NCBI GenBank assembly: GCA_017473165.1
Contig: JAFUNA010000022.1
Location: 1 to 64,000, forward strand
From: Clostridia bacterium
GTDB lineage: Bacteria > Bacillota > Clostridia > Oscillospirales > Acutalibacteraceae
Reading direction: 5' to 3'
Length of the DNA: 64,000 nucleotides
Shown here piece by piece: positions 7,827 through 16,396 of this stretch; position 1 is the first letter of the stretch; each line of letters starts with the position of its first letter. The notes under the pieces are model-generated. The model did not search any database. It was given only the letters and a program-made list of their open reading frames with translations, and had not been told where the DNA came from. The position numbers and the translations under genes were made by a program.

Positions 7827-9518
7827 TTAACCGACAATCTGTTTGCAAGCTAATATTTTTGAACCCGTGCAGGAAAGCTCAACGGTATCGCCTGCTTCAA
7901 GCAACAGCATATTTTCATGCTCTGATGCTTTTGCCTTGAAAATGTTGTTTTCTGTGTCAATCAGATAAATATAGGTGTTTCCGTCAATATCGATATACTT
8001 TACGGAAGCGATTGTAACGGTAACATTCTTCATTTCATCGGTCGGAGTCTGAACTTCGCTTATGCCGAGCATCGCTTTGTATTTTGCGATACATTCCGCC
8101 TGCGTTGCGGCAGTTGTAACAATGTTGTACTGCTCAACATTGACTGCGGCGTAAAGCTTCACAAGTCCGCCCGAATCCTTAAGCACCATAATATATGTGG
8201 GATTGCCCTCAACGTTAATCAAAGATGGGAACGAAGCCTGATAGCCCTTTTCCTGAACTTCGCCCTCTGCGGCTGCCATTGCGGATTTTTCATCGGCACC
8301 TGCAATCGCATAGTAGCGGCTTTCGCCCGTTCTTTCGTTGGCAAGAAGGAAGCCGATGTTTGAGCTGTCGCCGTTAACCGAAGTTACGCCCGTATATATC
8401 CATATATCGCCGTCTTTGGCAACATAACCGTAATCGGAAACGGGAGTTTCGTCAGATGAATCATCTTCTGAACTGTAGGTTGTAACCTGCTTGCAGCCCT
8501 TTTTGGCAAACAGACTGTTCATAAACCCGTTCTGATACATTCCGTACCAGTTATACTGCTCGCAGATAAGATCGCCGTGGAAAACAACGTCAATCCATCT
8601 CGGAATATCCGCAACATCATATTTAACAATTTCGCCCGATACGGGGTCAAGCACGATGCAACCGCTGACGGTTTTTCCGCCGAAGAGAGAAATTGTTTTA
8701 TCAACGATTGATGCAACATAATAAGGCTTTCCGCTTTCATCGATTTCAAAATGAAGATTCTCTGTCATCAATGTTGGATATTCCAGCCAGATGTGTCTTT
8801 TTGCATCTTCAAGAAAATATGCGGAGGGAATATATTTCATGCCTTCGGATTTTTCAAACGAAGCTGACATTGAAACGGGGTCAACGGTAACATAGCCTTT
8901 GACGCCCTCTTTGTTGTTCATCCATTTGAAGAATCCTGCATATTCAAGAGCAGAAACCTTTACGGGTTTTCCGTTGCAGTCAATCTGTATGTAATCGTTA
9001 GAAACATCAAACTGGCTGACGACATCCGAAAGAGCACCTATTTCACGGTCACCGAGCATTCGTGCAGAGGCGGTATCCATGAGAGCTATGGAATCGGTTT
9101 CAACGGACTCCGATAAATCGGCGGTGAAATCAGAGTCATTAACCTTCAGAATTTTTGCATAAGAGGTTGCGTTGAACATAGTGCTGCCGACAATGCCCGC
9201 TCCGATAACGATAACGGTCAAGGCGATGGGCAGGATGTAAGGTACTATTGAAAATCTGAATTCGCTGTATTTTTTTGTTCGTCCCTTTGAACCGGTCTTT
9301 TTTGAAACGGTTATCCAGCCGAAATCTTTGCATCCTTTTGCAAGTCTTCCTGCAAGGATTGCCGCAAACAGGGCAAGGATAACAATAACCCAAAAGACGG
9401 GATTACGGATATTGATTGCGGTGCTTGAAATAAAAAATCCCGCCGCTGATACAATCAGACCCGTAACCAAGCCCGTAATCAAACCTGTAATAACAGGTAC
9501 TACACCTGATTTTTTCAT
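7827..9518 (-). CDS. Multi-pass membrane protein with large extracytoplasmic region, unknown function
   Basis: 563 residues from the ATG at 9518, which has AAAGGAGTG six bases upstream; an in-frame start 30 bases earlier has no such site. Two hydrophobic segments lie near the N-terminus (VVPVITGLITGLVTGLIVSAAGFF and VFWVIVILALFAAILAG), then a basic loop, then a third (YILPIALTVIVIGAGIVG). About 400 mostly beta-strand residues follow, with repeated paired modules (YVTVDPVSMSA, CIVLDPVSGEI). I do not recognise the family. It follows two small genes and an HTH regulator in the same orientation and ends in a good terminator. Confidence 0.65.
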   Translation of the reverse strand: MKKSGVVPVITGLITGLVTGLIVSAAGFFISSTAINIRNPVFWVIVILALFAAILAGRLAKGCKDFGWITVSKKTGSKGRTKKYSEFRFSIVPYILPIALTVIVIGAGIVGSTMFNATSYAKILKVNDSDFTADLSESVETDSIALMDTASARMLGDREIGALSDVVSQFDVSNDYIQIDCNGKPVKVSALEYAGFFKWMNNKEGVKGYVTVDPVSMSASFEKSEGMKYIPSAYFLEDAKRHIWLEYPTLMTENLHFEIDESGKPYYVASIVDKTISLFGGKTVSGCIVLDPVSGEIVKYDVADIPRWIDVVFHGDLICEQYNWYGMYQNGFMNSLFAKKGCKQVTTYSSEDDSSDETPVSDYGYVAKDGDIWIYTGVTSVNGDSSNIGFLLANERTGESRYYAIAGADEKSAMAAAEGEVQEKGYQASFPSLINVEGNPTYIMVLKDSGGLVKLYAAVNVEQYNIVTTAATQAECIAKYKAMLGISEVQTPTDEMKNVTVTIASVKYIDIDGNTYIYLIDTENNIFKAKASEHENMLLLEAGDTVELSCTGSKILACKQIVG

Positions 9519-9581
9519 GTTTTTCACTCCTTTATTTGATTTTAACACGAATAATACTGCAAATCAATATTCAGTAAAGTT

Positions 9582-9806
9582 TTAACCGCACACCTTAAGC
9601 AATCCCACCGCACCTGCGATAAGTGCAACGGGTACGAGCAGAACAAATCCGCCGACGAAAATTGCGAGAAGAATAAATACGGGGACTGCGATTGCAAGCA
9701 GTATTGTTGCAACAATTTTGGCTGCACCCCACGTTATCTTGAATGCCAATCCTATGGCTTTGAAGAAAAGCCAGATTGCAAGAATTGAAAAAATTATTTC
9801 AAGCAT
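9582..9806 (-). CDS. Small hydrophobic membrane protein
   Basis: A 74-residue, almost entirely hydrophobic protein with two or three membrane segments (IIFSILAIWLFF, IVATILLAIAVPVFILLAIF, VALIAGAVGLL). The ribosome site AAGGAGTG lies about seven bases before ATG. Its start overlaps the 3' end of the 55-residue gene, so the two are probably coupled. Function unknown; it could assist the membrane protein encoded next. Confidence 0.6.
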   Translation of the reverse strand: MLEIIFSILAIWLFFKAIGLAFKITWGAAKIVATILLAIAVPVFILLAIFVGGFVLLVPVALIAGAVGLLKVCG

Positions 9807-9961
9807 TGATAATCACTCCTTGTTATCAGTATATTGCCGTGCGTGTTTTTGTTTCGGTCACTTTCATTTGATATTTCTACCCCGATAGTTTGTGCATAAT
9901 CGGGATTTTTTGCAAGTTTATCTGTCAGCCTGATAGCCAATATTTTCTGTCTTGGGCTCAT
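9794..9961 (-). CDS. Small basic protein, 55 residues
   Basis: Translation from ATG at 9961 gives a 55-residue protein starting MSPRQKILAIRLTDKLAKN and continuing PDYAQTIGVEIS. AAAGGAGTG is correctly placed seven bases upstream. The stop lies 12 bases inside the next gene, suggesting coupling. The N-terminal segment is a basic amphipathic helix; similar very short helical proteins are common in Clostridia but have no assigned role. The ribosome site and coupling support a real gene. Confidence 0.6.
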   Translation of the reverse strand: MSPRQKILAIRLTDKLAKNPDYAQTIGVEISNESDRNKNTHGNILITRSDYQCLK

Positions 9962-10067
9962 ATGCAACACTCCTTTGTGTTTCCTTGACTATATGATAGC
10001 TCAACAAATCGCAGAACTGAATTACACTTTGTGCGGAAAACACACCCTGTTTTTTCACAATAAATGC

Positions 10068-10098
10068 AAAAAAGGTGTCCGGTTTGATATCGGACACC
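10068..10098 (-). terminator. Rho-independent terminator of the HTH regulator gene
   Basis: On the minus strand GGTGTCCG(A) and (C)CGGACACC form an 8-9 bp stem around an AT-rich loop and are followed by six T. It begins eight bases after the stop codon at 10107. Confidence 0.9.
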
Positions 10099-10106
10099 GT
10101 AATTTC

Positions 10107-10607
10107 TTATTCGCCTTTGATTTGATTGTATTTTTCTATGTTGATTTTCTTGTCTGCAAGCATCTGCTCCACCCATAACTGCAGGGTTTCAACGGTAATT
10201 GAAATTCGCTCAAGCTCTTTCTGAATGAAAACAAAATCCTTGATTTCATCGTCATCAATCATACCGTCGGCGGTGATTTCGATAAGTCTTTCCTGGCTCT
10301 TTTTCATCGAGTTTAATGATGAAAGCATTTCGAGAACAATCTGTGCGAGGTCTTTGACCTTGACTTCGGGCACGTATTTCTCGCCGATGGGGCATTCCTT
10401 TGAACAGTAATGGTTGCAGAGAGTCGGCTCACCGTAGATTTCGGCAAGAAGCATTACCTCATCGGGAGTTATCGGAAATTTGCCGTTTTCAATTCTTTCA
10501 AGACGCTCGGGCTGTATGGGATTATCCATAAGCGATGCCTTGTCACAAACATCGTCTCTTGTCAGGTCATGCTTTTTTCGGGTTTCTTTGTAGATTGTAT
10601 CTGCCAT
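10107..10607 (-). CDS. XRE-type helix-turn-helix regulator with cysteine cluster
   Basis: 166 residues. The N-terminal 60 residues fit an XRE/Cro-type HTH (LTRDDVCDKA, then PERLERIENGKFPITPDEVMLLAEIYG). A CNHYCSKECPIGEKY segment follows, which could hold a metal or serve as a redox switch. The C-terminal half is a predicted coiled coil (IVLEMLSSLNSMKKSQERLIEI onward, heptad-like) for dimerisation. The gene has its own promoter and terminator, so it is monocistronic. It may control the small membrane-protein genes downstream, but no operator was identified. Confidence 0.75.
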   Translation of the reverse strand: MADTIYKETRKKHDLTRDDVCDKASLMDNPIQPERLERIENGKFPITPDEVMLLAEIYGEPTLCNHYCSKECPIGEKYVPEVKVKDLAQIVLEMLSSLNSMKKSQERLIEITADGMIDDDEIKDFVFIQKELERISITVETLQLWVEQMLADKKINIEKYNQIKGE

Positions 10608-10642
10608 AACTGTTCTCCTTGTAAACGGATTTCACAATATGT

Positions 10643-10671
10643 ATTGTAACATGAATCATATAATATTTCAA
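10643..10671 (-). promoter_or_regulatory. Sigma-A-type promoter of the HTH regulator
   Basis: On the minus strand TTGAAA, 17-base spacer, TACAAT preceded by TGT (extended -10). The -10 lies about 36 bases before the ATG at 10607. Confidence 0.75.
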
Positions 10672-10860
10672 TATTGCATTAACACCTCAAAAAACAGAAA
10701 AAGGGGTTCAGTCAAGCCGTTTCTCTGAATCGAACATTGCAGAAATCCTGTTTTTGCTTTTTTCTCGGCTGTGCTTGCAGGCATTGGCTTCGGGTTTTAC
10801 CGATGTTTTTATGTGAGGACACAGGCTGCCCTTACGGTATCAATGACTTCTGCGTGCAGC

Positions 10861-11757
10861 TCAAAGCATCGCCGCAAGGGTCAGAATCGGGAGCAGATGC
10901 TCCATTATCGAGTCAAAATCCGTCAGCGGCAGCGGGTTTTCGCCCTTGCCCATCTCGATTGTGAATGCGGGCTTATTGAAAAACTCGATAAACCAATCCT
11001 TGAAGCCGCCGTGGGATGCAAGCCCGTCGTTTTCAACGAGCTCATAGCCGCTTGCCGCCGAGAAAATCCGTGCAAGCTCAAGGCTTCTTTTGGGTCTCTT
11101 TTCGCCGTATTCCCAAAAAATTTCCTCGCCCTGACTGTGCAGAGCAAGTGCCATTCTCGGCTTACGCATTTTGCAAAGGTCAACGATTGCCGCCGTTTCG
11201 GGCTCGCTGACGGGTGCATAGCTGCCGTATCTTCGGGGCGAAGGGCCAAGAATTCCGCTGTCGATTTCCATTGCACGAAGCTCCTGCCAGCCCGCATCAA
11301 AATTATGGTTGATGTCAACGCCCCTTGCGTTTGCGTTCCATTTTTCCGTTGATTCCGCCTGAATTTTCGAAACGCTTTGAGCAAACCGACCCGCACCGTC
11401 AATGCCGTTTATTGCAATCTCCACCCCGTCGGGATTAACGCAGGGCACAATTATCACCTCACGGCTGATGCAGGCAATGCTTGTATCCCAGAGGGTCAGA
11501 CCTCTGCTTTTCGCCATGAGTAAAAGCTCCGCAAACCGAAGTGCGGCAAGGCTTGTGAGCCATTCCTGACCGTGATATCCCGCCGTGATAAGCAAAGGAT
11601 TTTCGCTTCTGCCGATGCTCATGCAGAATATTCCTCTTTGGCATAAAGATTTGCCGATTAACTGAACATTCAGAAACGGATAGGCTCTTTTTAAAGAAAA
11701 AATCATATTTCTTTGTTTTTCGGCTGTCATTACAGACGGATTTGTGATATAATTCAT
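10861..11757 (-). CDS. M14-family zinc carboxypeptidase
   Basis: 298 residues with the M14 signature: zinc ligands in AGYHGQEW (HxxE, near residue 62) and LALHSQGE, the substrate-site motif NPDGVEIA, NANARGVDINHNFD, and the catalytic Glu in FTIEMGKG near the C-terminus. No signal peptide is visible, so it probably acts in the cytoplasm. The closest functional class is gamma-D-glutamyl-L-diamino-acid peptidases that trim peptidoglycan peptides (MpaA-like), which fits recycling of wall fragments. Ribosome site GAGGTG precedes ATG. It is divergent from the Nudix gene, with only 44 bases between. Confidence 0.85.
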   Translation of the reverse strand: MNYITNPSVMTAEKQRNMIFSLKRAYPFLNVQLIGKSLCQRGIFCMSIGRSENPLLITAGYHGQEWLTSLAALRFAELLLMAKSRGLTLWDTSIACISREVIIVPCVNPDGVEIAINGIDGAGRFAQSVSKIQAESTEKWNANARGVDINHNFDAGWQELRAMEIDSGILGPSPRRYGSYAPVSEPETAAIVDLCKMRKPRMALALHSQGEEIFWEYGEKRPKRSLELARIFSAASGYELVENDGLASHGGFKDWFIEFFNKPAFTIEMGKGENPLPLTDFDSIMEHLLPILTLAAML

Positions 11758-11801
11758 TTTGTCACCTCAATAAAATATATTAGCCTGCAGGAGGAAATAT
11801 A

Positions 11802-12359
11802 ATGGAGCTTTTTGAAAAAACAGTTGAAAAAAATTATATCTACGAAGGAAAAATCATAAATGTTCGCCGTGACAAAGCGGAGCTTCCCGACGGCAAGGGC
11901 TGCACCCGTGAGGTTGTTGAGCATAACGGCGGAGTGTGCGTTGCGGCTCTGACAGACGAAAAAGAGCTTATTTTTGTCCGCCAGTTCAGATATCCCTATA
12001 TGGAAGTTGTGCTTGAGCTGCCCGCAGGCAAGCTCGAAAAGGGCGAAGACCCCTTTGAGGCAGGCAAGCGTGAGCTTGAGGAAGAAACGGGCACAGTCGG
12101 CGGAAAATATTACGATTTGGGCAAATTTTATCCCACTCCGGGATATTGCGGCGAAATAATTCACCTCTATGCCGCTTCGCAGCTGAAATCAACCCATATG
12201 CACCTTGACGAGGACGAATACCTCGAGGTTGAGAAAATTGCTCTGGACAAGGCGGTTGACATGGTGCTTGCGGGCGAAATTCCCGACGGAAAAACCCAGA
12301 CGCTCATCATGCGTGTTGCGGAAATGGTTCGCAGAGGAATAATCGAGGTGGGCGAATGA
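11802..12359 (+). CDS. Nudix hydrolase, ADP-ribose pyrophosphatase type
   Basis: 185 residues with a complete Nudix box (GKLEKGEDPFEAGKRELEEE, then TG), giving the metal-binding REXXEE. The N-terminal beta part (IINVRRDKAELPDGKGCTREVVEHNGG) matches the NudF/ADP-ribose pyrophosphatase group, which hydrolyses ADP-ribose to AMP and ribose-5-phosphate. GGAGG is seven bases before ATG. The end overlaps the maf start by four bases (ATGA), so two house-cleaning pyrophosphatases are translated together. Confidence 0.88.
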   Translation: MELFEKTVEKNYIYEGKIINVRRDKAELPDGKGCTREVVEHNGGVCVAALTDEKELIFVRQFRYPYMEVVLELPAGKLEKGEDPFEAGKRELEEETGTVGGKYYDLGKFYPTPGYCGEIIHLYAASQLKSTHMHLDEDEYLEVEKIALDKAVDMVLAGEIPDGKTQTLIMRVAEMVRRGIIEVGE

Positions 12360-12913
12360 TGAAAAAGGTTGTTCTTGCGTCGGCATCGCCCCGAAGAAGG
12401 GAGCTTCTGACCACGGCGGGGCTGGAATTTGAGGTCTGCGTAAAGGAAGTTGACGAGAGCGTGCCCGAGGGCACAGACCCCGTTGAGGCGGCGAAGATGA
12501 CCGCATCAAAAAAGGCTCTTGCGGTTGCGGGCGAGAGGGAAAACTGCATCGTTATCGGTGCGGATACGATTGTTGTTGCAAACAAAAAAATCCTCGGTAA
12601 GCCCAAGGATAAAAATGATGCAATCTCAATGCTGTCAATGCTTTCGGGGGTTGAGCACGAGGTTGTGACGGGCGTTTGCATCGTCAACGGCGGCATAGCC
12701 GAAAGCTTTGCACAGGTGAGCAAGGTTAAATTTTACGATTTGACCGACGAAGAAATCGAAAGCTACGTTGAAACGGGCGAGCCCATGGACAAGGCGGGCA
12801 GCTACGGCATTCAGGGCAAGGGCTGCACCCTTGTTGAACGCATTGAGGGCGATTATTTCAACATCGTCGGACTGCCGGTTGCAGAGGTTGTGAGAAGAAT
12901 TCGGAACGCGTAA
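12356..12913 (+). CDS. maf: Maf-like nucleoside triphosphate pyrophosphatase
   Basis: 185 residues. It begins with the Maf motif VVLASASPRRRELL, then CIVIGADTIV and the conserved MDKAGSYGIQGKG. Maf proteins hydrolyse non-canonical or modified nucleotides (dTTP/UTP or m7GTP classes) and are linked to septum control. Length is normal. The stop codon TAA is the first three bases of a dispersed TAATTCGGAATG-type repeat, so the last residues (RRIRNA) border inserted or recombined DNA. Confidence 0.92.
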   Translation: MMKKVVLASASPRRRELLTTAGLEFEVCVKEVDESVPEGTDPVEAAKMTASKKALAVAGERENCIVIGADTIVVANKKILGKPKDKNDAISMLSMLSGVEHEVVTGVCIVNGGIAESFAQVSKVKFYDLTDEEIESYVETGEPMDKAGSYGIQGKGCTLVERIEGDYFNIVGLPVAEVVRRIRNA

Positions 12914-13151
12914 TTCGGAATGCGGAATTATATGTCATGCCGCATCGCCGTGCGGTTTACCTGCGATGTGTTGCCGCCGGTTGCGGTTGATTTTCACGGG
13001 ACGTCGAGGACGCCGTCCCCTACAATATCAATCTGATTTGAGGCAACACGGTAGGGGCGGATATTATCCGCCCGAATACAGTTTTTGCGGAGCAATATAC
13101 AATTGCGTCGCAGACCCTTAACTATTCACTCTTCACTTTTCACTATTCACT
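12911..13151. repeat. Mosaic of dispersed intergenic repeats after maf
   Basis: The gap contains, in order: a TAATTCGGAATGCGGAATTA-type repeat starting at the maf stop; small palindromes (CCGCA with TGCGG); an inverted copy of the GTAGGGG-family arm (ACGTCGAGGACGCCGTCCCC, then TAC, near 13003-13023); a GTAGGGG arm with hairpin GGGCGGATATTATCCGCCC at 13055-13073; the word TTTTTGCGGAGCAATATAC; and CGTCGCAGACCCTTAACTAT followed by ATTCACT repeats. The same words recur in most other gaps. Confidence 0.8.
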
Positions 13152-13161
13152 TATACAAATG

Positions 13162-13197
13162 AAAGAGGCTGTTCTTTTAAAACAGCCTCTTTTGCTT
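13162..13197. terminator. Bidirectional terminator between maf and HAD genes
   Basis: AAAGAGGCTGTT and AACAGCCTCTTT form a 12-bp stem with a seven-base loop. TTTT follows on the plus strand, and A-rich/T-rich flanks occur on both sides. It serves the convergent genes ending at 12913 (plus) and 13198 (minus). Confidence 0.85.
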
Positions 13198-13935
13198 TTA
13201 TATTTCTTTTTCAATAAGCTCCGTTATTCCGGGCGTTATGTCGGTTGCGATATCCTTGATGCTCTGCACCGCATTTTCCATTGCATATGAACGGAATTCG
13301 GCTATCATGTGGGTATCGTTTATGTTATCGCCGACGGTGATTATGTCGCCGTAATCCGCACCGACAATTTCAAGCAGCTTATAAAGCCCCGCCGCCTTGT
13401 TTATATCGGCGGAAACGATGTCGATGCACTGCCCGTTTTGCAGGGGATTAAGCCTGTCGCCGAATTTTTCACGGATTGCCGAGGTGACACGCTCCGCTTC
13501 CTTTTCATCGGGCAGAATTGTGCTTATCTGGTTAAAATACGGAATTTCGGGCACGGTTTCAAGGGTGAATTCATCCTCAAAACGCTCGTCATCACGCAAA
13601 TCGAGAACGCATTTGAACTCGGTCATAACCTTCGCCCATTCGCAGCCGATTCCGAAAATGAATTCGAGCAACGGTCTTGCAAGGGAGCCGTCGCAGCGGG
13701 ATTCGTCAAGAATTGTGCCGTCGGGCTTCATGATTACCGCGCCGTTGCAGCCCACAAGAAAATCACAGCCGAGATTTTTGCTCTCGTGCAATTCGAGCAA
13801 ATCCGCTCCGCCTCTACCGCTGACAATTCCGAAAAGATTGCCCTTGCTCTGCCAGAGTTTTATGGCGTTGCGTTTCTTTTCGTCAATACCGCCGTGGTTG
13901 AGCGTACCGTCATAGTCGCTTGCAATTATTTTCAT
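13198..13935 (-). CDS. Cof-type HAD-superfamily hydrolase
   Basis: 245 residues with HAD motif I ASDYDGTLN (nucleophile DxD), a C2-type cap, and motif IV GDNINDTHM. Cof-like HADs dephosphorylate sugar phosphates or cofactors such as PLP and FMN. The start is coupled to the GH3 stop (TAATG, one-base overlap). A sugar-phosphate substrate is therefore plausible, although the cap gives no specificity from sequence alone. Confidence 0.85.
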   Translation of the reverse strand: MKIIASDYDGTLNHGGIDEKKRNAIKLWQSKGNLFGIVSGRGGADLLELHESKNLGCDFLVGCNGAVIMKPDGTILDESRCDGSLARPLLEFIFGIGCEWAKVMTEFKCVLDLRDDERFEDEFTLETVPEIPYFNQISTILPDEKEAERVTSAIREKFGDRLNPLQNGQCIDIVSADINKAAGLYKLLEIVGADYGDIITVGDNINDTHMIAEFRSYAMENAVQSIKDIATDITPGITELIEKEI

Positions 13936-16031
13936 TATAATTCAACCTTAAGGCAGGAATAGCCTGTCAGTCTGTCACTTACGCTGTCGGGCTGATGTCC
14001 GCCCACAAAGAGAGCGATGTTTCCGTCGGGGTCAACTCTTGAGCCGTCATCGATAACGGCTTTGAGCCAATATCTGTCGATTTCAAACTCAACCTCTGCC
14101 TTTTCGCCCGCCGCAAGCTTAACTGACTTGATGCCGCAGAGCTGGAAGTTGGGGGTGACGGTGCGGCTGTCGGTGTATTTTGCATAAACCTGTGCCTTTT
14201 CGATGCCGTCAAGGCTGCCCTTATTTGTGATTTCAACGGAAAGCTTGATTTTATTTTCGTCTGCAGAAATAATCTTTGCGTTTTCATAGCCGAATTCGGT
14301 GTAGGAAAGACCGAAGCCGAAGGGATACTGTGCCTCACCCTCGATGAATCTGTATGTTCTTCCCTTCATGTTGTAATCCTCGAAATCGGGAATATCGTGG
14401 TCGCCGCGGAACATTGTTACGGGGAGCTTGCCGCAGGGAGAAGCTACGCCCGCAATGATGTTTGCGATTGCAAGACCGCCCATTGCGCCGGGATACCAGC
14501 CGTGGATGATTGCCTTTGCGTGGTTTGTCACCTTGTCGCCAAGGTCGATTGCGCTGCCGCAGAGAAGAACAACAACAACGTTTTCGCAAACGTCGCAGAC
14601 CGCTTCGGCAAGCTTCTGCTGTGTTTCGGGCAGATAGAAGGATTTCTTGTCGCCGCAGGCGGTGTAAGCATCGTCAAAGCCTGTGTCCTCGCCCTCGATT
14701 GAGCAGTCAAGACCGAGAGCAAGAACTGTTATGTCTGCCTCGGATGCAGCGGCAACGCCGTCGGAGAGCATATTGTTGAAGCCGCTCCAATGGTTGAGAG
14801 CCTCAAAGCAGTAGTTTGAGCCTCTTTCAACGCTGATTGCGGCGTCGCTGAACACTCTGCGGATGCCGTCGGCAACGGTTACATATTCGGAAGCATAGCC
14901 GTTATAGTTGCCTTCAAGAGCGGTAACTGACTGTGCGTTAGGTCCTACTACTGCAATTCTCTTTGTTGTGTTTTTATCAAGAGGAAGGAAGCCGCTGTTC
15001 TTGAGAAGAACGGGGCATTGCTCGGCGGCACGGAGATTGAGCTCTCTGTGTGCCTTGCAGTCAAGCACCTCATAGCCGATGTCGGAATAAGGTCTTGTTT
15101 CCTCGAATTCGCCGAGAAGATGGCGAATCATATAGAGTCTTTCGCAGGATTCGGTAATCTGCTCCTCGGTTACGAGGTCCTGCTCATAGGCATCAACAAG
15201 TGCCTCATAGGTTTCTCCGCAGTTAAGGTCGCAGGTGCTGTTGAGTGCAACAGCAGCAGCCTCCGCCTTTGTTTCGGTGAACTTGTGGAATTTATAGATG
15301 TCGCCGAGTGCACCGCAGTCGGAAACGATGTAGCCGTCGAAGCCCCACTTTTTGCGGAGAACTTCAACAAGAAGATAGCTGTGAGCACAGCAGGGCTCGC
15401 CGTTTGTGCGGTTATATGCACCCATTACGCCCGAAACTCCTGCCTCAACGGTCTTTTCAAAGGCGGGAAGATAGGTTTCATAAAGGTCTTTGAGGCTGAT
15501 TTTTGCGTCGAAGCCGTGACGTGTTTTTTCGGGACCCGAATGACCCGCAAAATGCTTTGAGCATGCGGCTGCCTTTAAGAATTCGCCGTCACCCTGAATG
15601 CCTCTGATGAATGCAGAGCCGAGAGTTGAAGAAAGGAAGGGGTCCTCGCCGAAGGTTTCCTGACCTCTGCCCCAACGGGGGTCACGGAAAATGTTGATGT
15701 TGGGTGCCCAGAAGGTAAGACCCTTGAAAATATCGAAATCACCGAATTCAACGTGCTTGTTATACTTTGCACGGGCTTCGGTTGAAACAACGTCTGCGAT
15801 TGTGTTAATCAGCTCGGGGTCAAAGGTTGCCGCCATAGCAATTGTGTGGGGGAAAACGGTTGCCGTGCCTGCACGGGCAACGCCGTGAGCACCCTCATTC
15901 CACCAGTTATAGGCGTTGATGCCCAGTCTTTCGATGGCGGGTGAATTATAGAGAAGCTGAGTCATTTTTTCCTCAACTGTCATTTTTGCAACAAGTGCTT
16001 TTGCTTTTGCCATTGCTTCGGCTTTTGTCAT
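13935..16031 (-). CDS. Glycoside hydrolase family 3, beta-glucosidase/xylosidase type
   Basis: 698 residues with the three-domain GH3 plan: an N-terminal barrel (WNEGAHGVARAG, then WGRGQETFGEDPFL and KHFAGHSGPE), catalytic nucleophile Asp in GYIVSDCGAL near residue 240, the GH3_C domain (AVVGPNA, then CSIEGEDTGFDD and GWYPGAMGG), and a C-terminal fibronectin-III-like domain (VEITNKGSLDGIEKAQVY). It lacks a signal peptide, so it would act on imported oligosaccharides, releasing glucose or xylose. AGGAGG lies seven bases before ATG. Operon partner: the HAD phosphatase. The exact sugar cannot be stated. Confidence 0.9.
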   Translation of the reverse strand: MTKAEAMAKAKALVAKMTVEEKMTQLLYNSPAIERLGINAYNWWNEGAHGVARAGTATVFPHTIAMAATFDPELINTIADVVSTEARAKYNKHVEFGDFDIFKGLTFWAPNINIFRDPRWGRGQETFGEDPFLSSTLGSAFIRGIQGDGEFLKAAACSKHFAGHSGPEKTRHGFDAKISLKDLYETYLPAFEKTVEAGVSGVMGAYNRTNGEPCCAHSYLLVEVLRKKWGFDGYIVSDCGALGDIYKFHKFTETKAEAAAVALNSTCDLNCGETYEALVDAYEQDLVTEEQITESCERLYMIRHLLGEFEETRPYSDIGYEVLDCKAHRELNLRAAEQCPVLLKNSGFLPLDKNTTKRIAVVGPNAQSVTALEGNYNGYASEYVTVADGIRRVFSDAAISVERGSNYCFEALNHWSGFNNMLSDGVAAASEADITVLALGLDCSIEGEDTGFDDAYTACGDKKSFYLPETQQKLAEAVCDVCENVVVVLLCGSAIDLGDKVTNHAKAIIHGWYPGAMGGLAIANIIAGVASPCGKLPVTMFRGDHDIPDFEDYNMKGRTYRFIEGEAQYPFGFGLSYTEFGYENAKIISADENKIKLSVEITNKGSLDGIEKAQVYAKYTDSRTVTPNFQLCGIKSVKLAAGEKAEVEFEIDRYWLKAVIDDGSRVDPDGNIALFVGGHQPDSVSDRLTGYSCLKVEL

Positions 16032-16064
16032 GGGGTCTGCCTCCTTGAAGTTAGATTTACAACT

Positions 16065-16093
16065 AATATAAACTAAACCGCAAACATAGTCAA
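16065..16093 (-). promoter_or_regulatory. Sigma-A-type promoter of the GH3-HAD operon
   Basis: On the minus strand TTGACT, 17-base spacer, TATATT, about 33 bases upstream of the GH3 ATG. No obvious operator palindrome or catabolite-repression site overlaps it. Confidence 0.75.
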
Positions 16094-16208
16094 GGAATAA
16101 ATTATTTAAAAAATTTTTGTATTTTATGCAACAATAATGGTAAATTCCGACACTTATATAGTGAAAGGGTAAAATTCTTAAAATGACGTATAAAGAGGAG
16201 AAATCAGA

Positions 16209-16274
16209 ATGAAAAAATTCATTATTTTACTTTCCGCAGCGGCACTGATTCTTGAAATTGCCGCAAATTTATAA
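16209..16274 (+). CDS. Possible 21-residue hydrophobic peptide or signal-peptide remnant
   Basis: ATG preceded by GAGGAGAAATCAG encodes MKKFIILLSAAALILEIAAN followed by Leu and TAA. It reads as a complete signal-peptide-like segment and then stops. It is either a tiny membrane peptide or the surviving 5' end of a lost secreted-protein gene. A terminator follows 70 bases later, so the unit ribosome site-ORF-terminator is intact. Confidence 0.35.
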   Translation: MKKFIILLSAAALILEIAANL

Positions 16275-16342
16275 GTGAAGGGGTGCATGGATGCACCCGT
16301 CATCCGACCGAAAATTCCGTTAATTTTTGTTTACTGCTCCGA

Positions 16343-16396
16343 AAGACTGTCTTATGAAGCTTTTCAGCTTCACAAGGCGGTCTTTTATTTTTTAAA
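16343..16396 (+). terminator. Rho-independent terminator after the 21-residue ORF
   Basis: A long stem: outer GACTGTCTT with AAGGCGGTC (G-U pairs), inner TGAAGCT with AGCTTCA, loop TTTC, followed by TTTTATTTTTT. It ends transcription before the YbaK-type gene. Confidence 0.85.

Noticed and set aside
10672-10860. Possible tRNA or small RNA in the gap before the M14 gene
   Set aside because: A GGTTCA-like string occurs, but no acceptor, anticodon or D-arm can be folded; nothing else supports an RNA gene.
12307-12723. Minus-strand ORF opposite maf and the Nudix end
   Set aside because: Antisense to two well-supported genes; low-complexity Ser/Thr/Pro translation.
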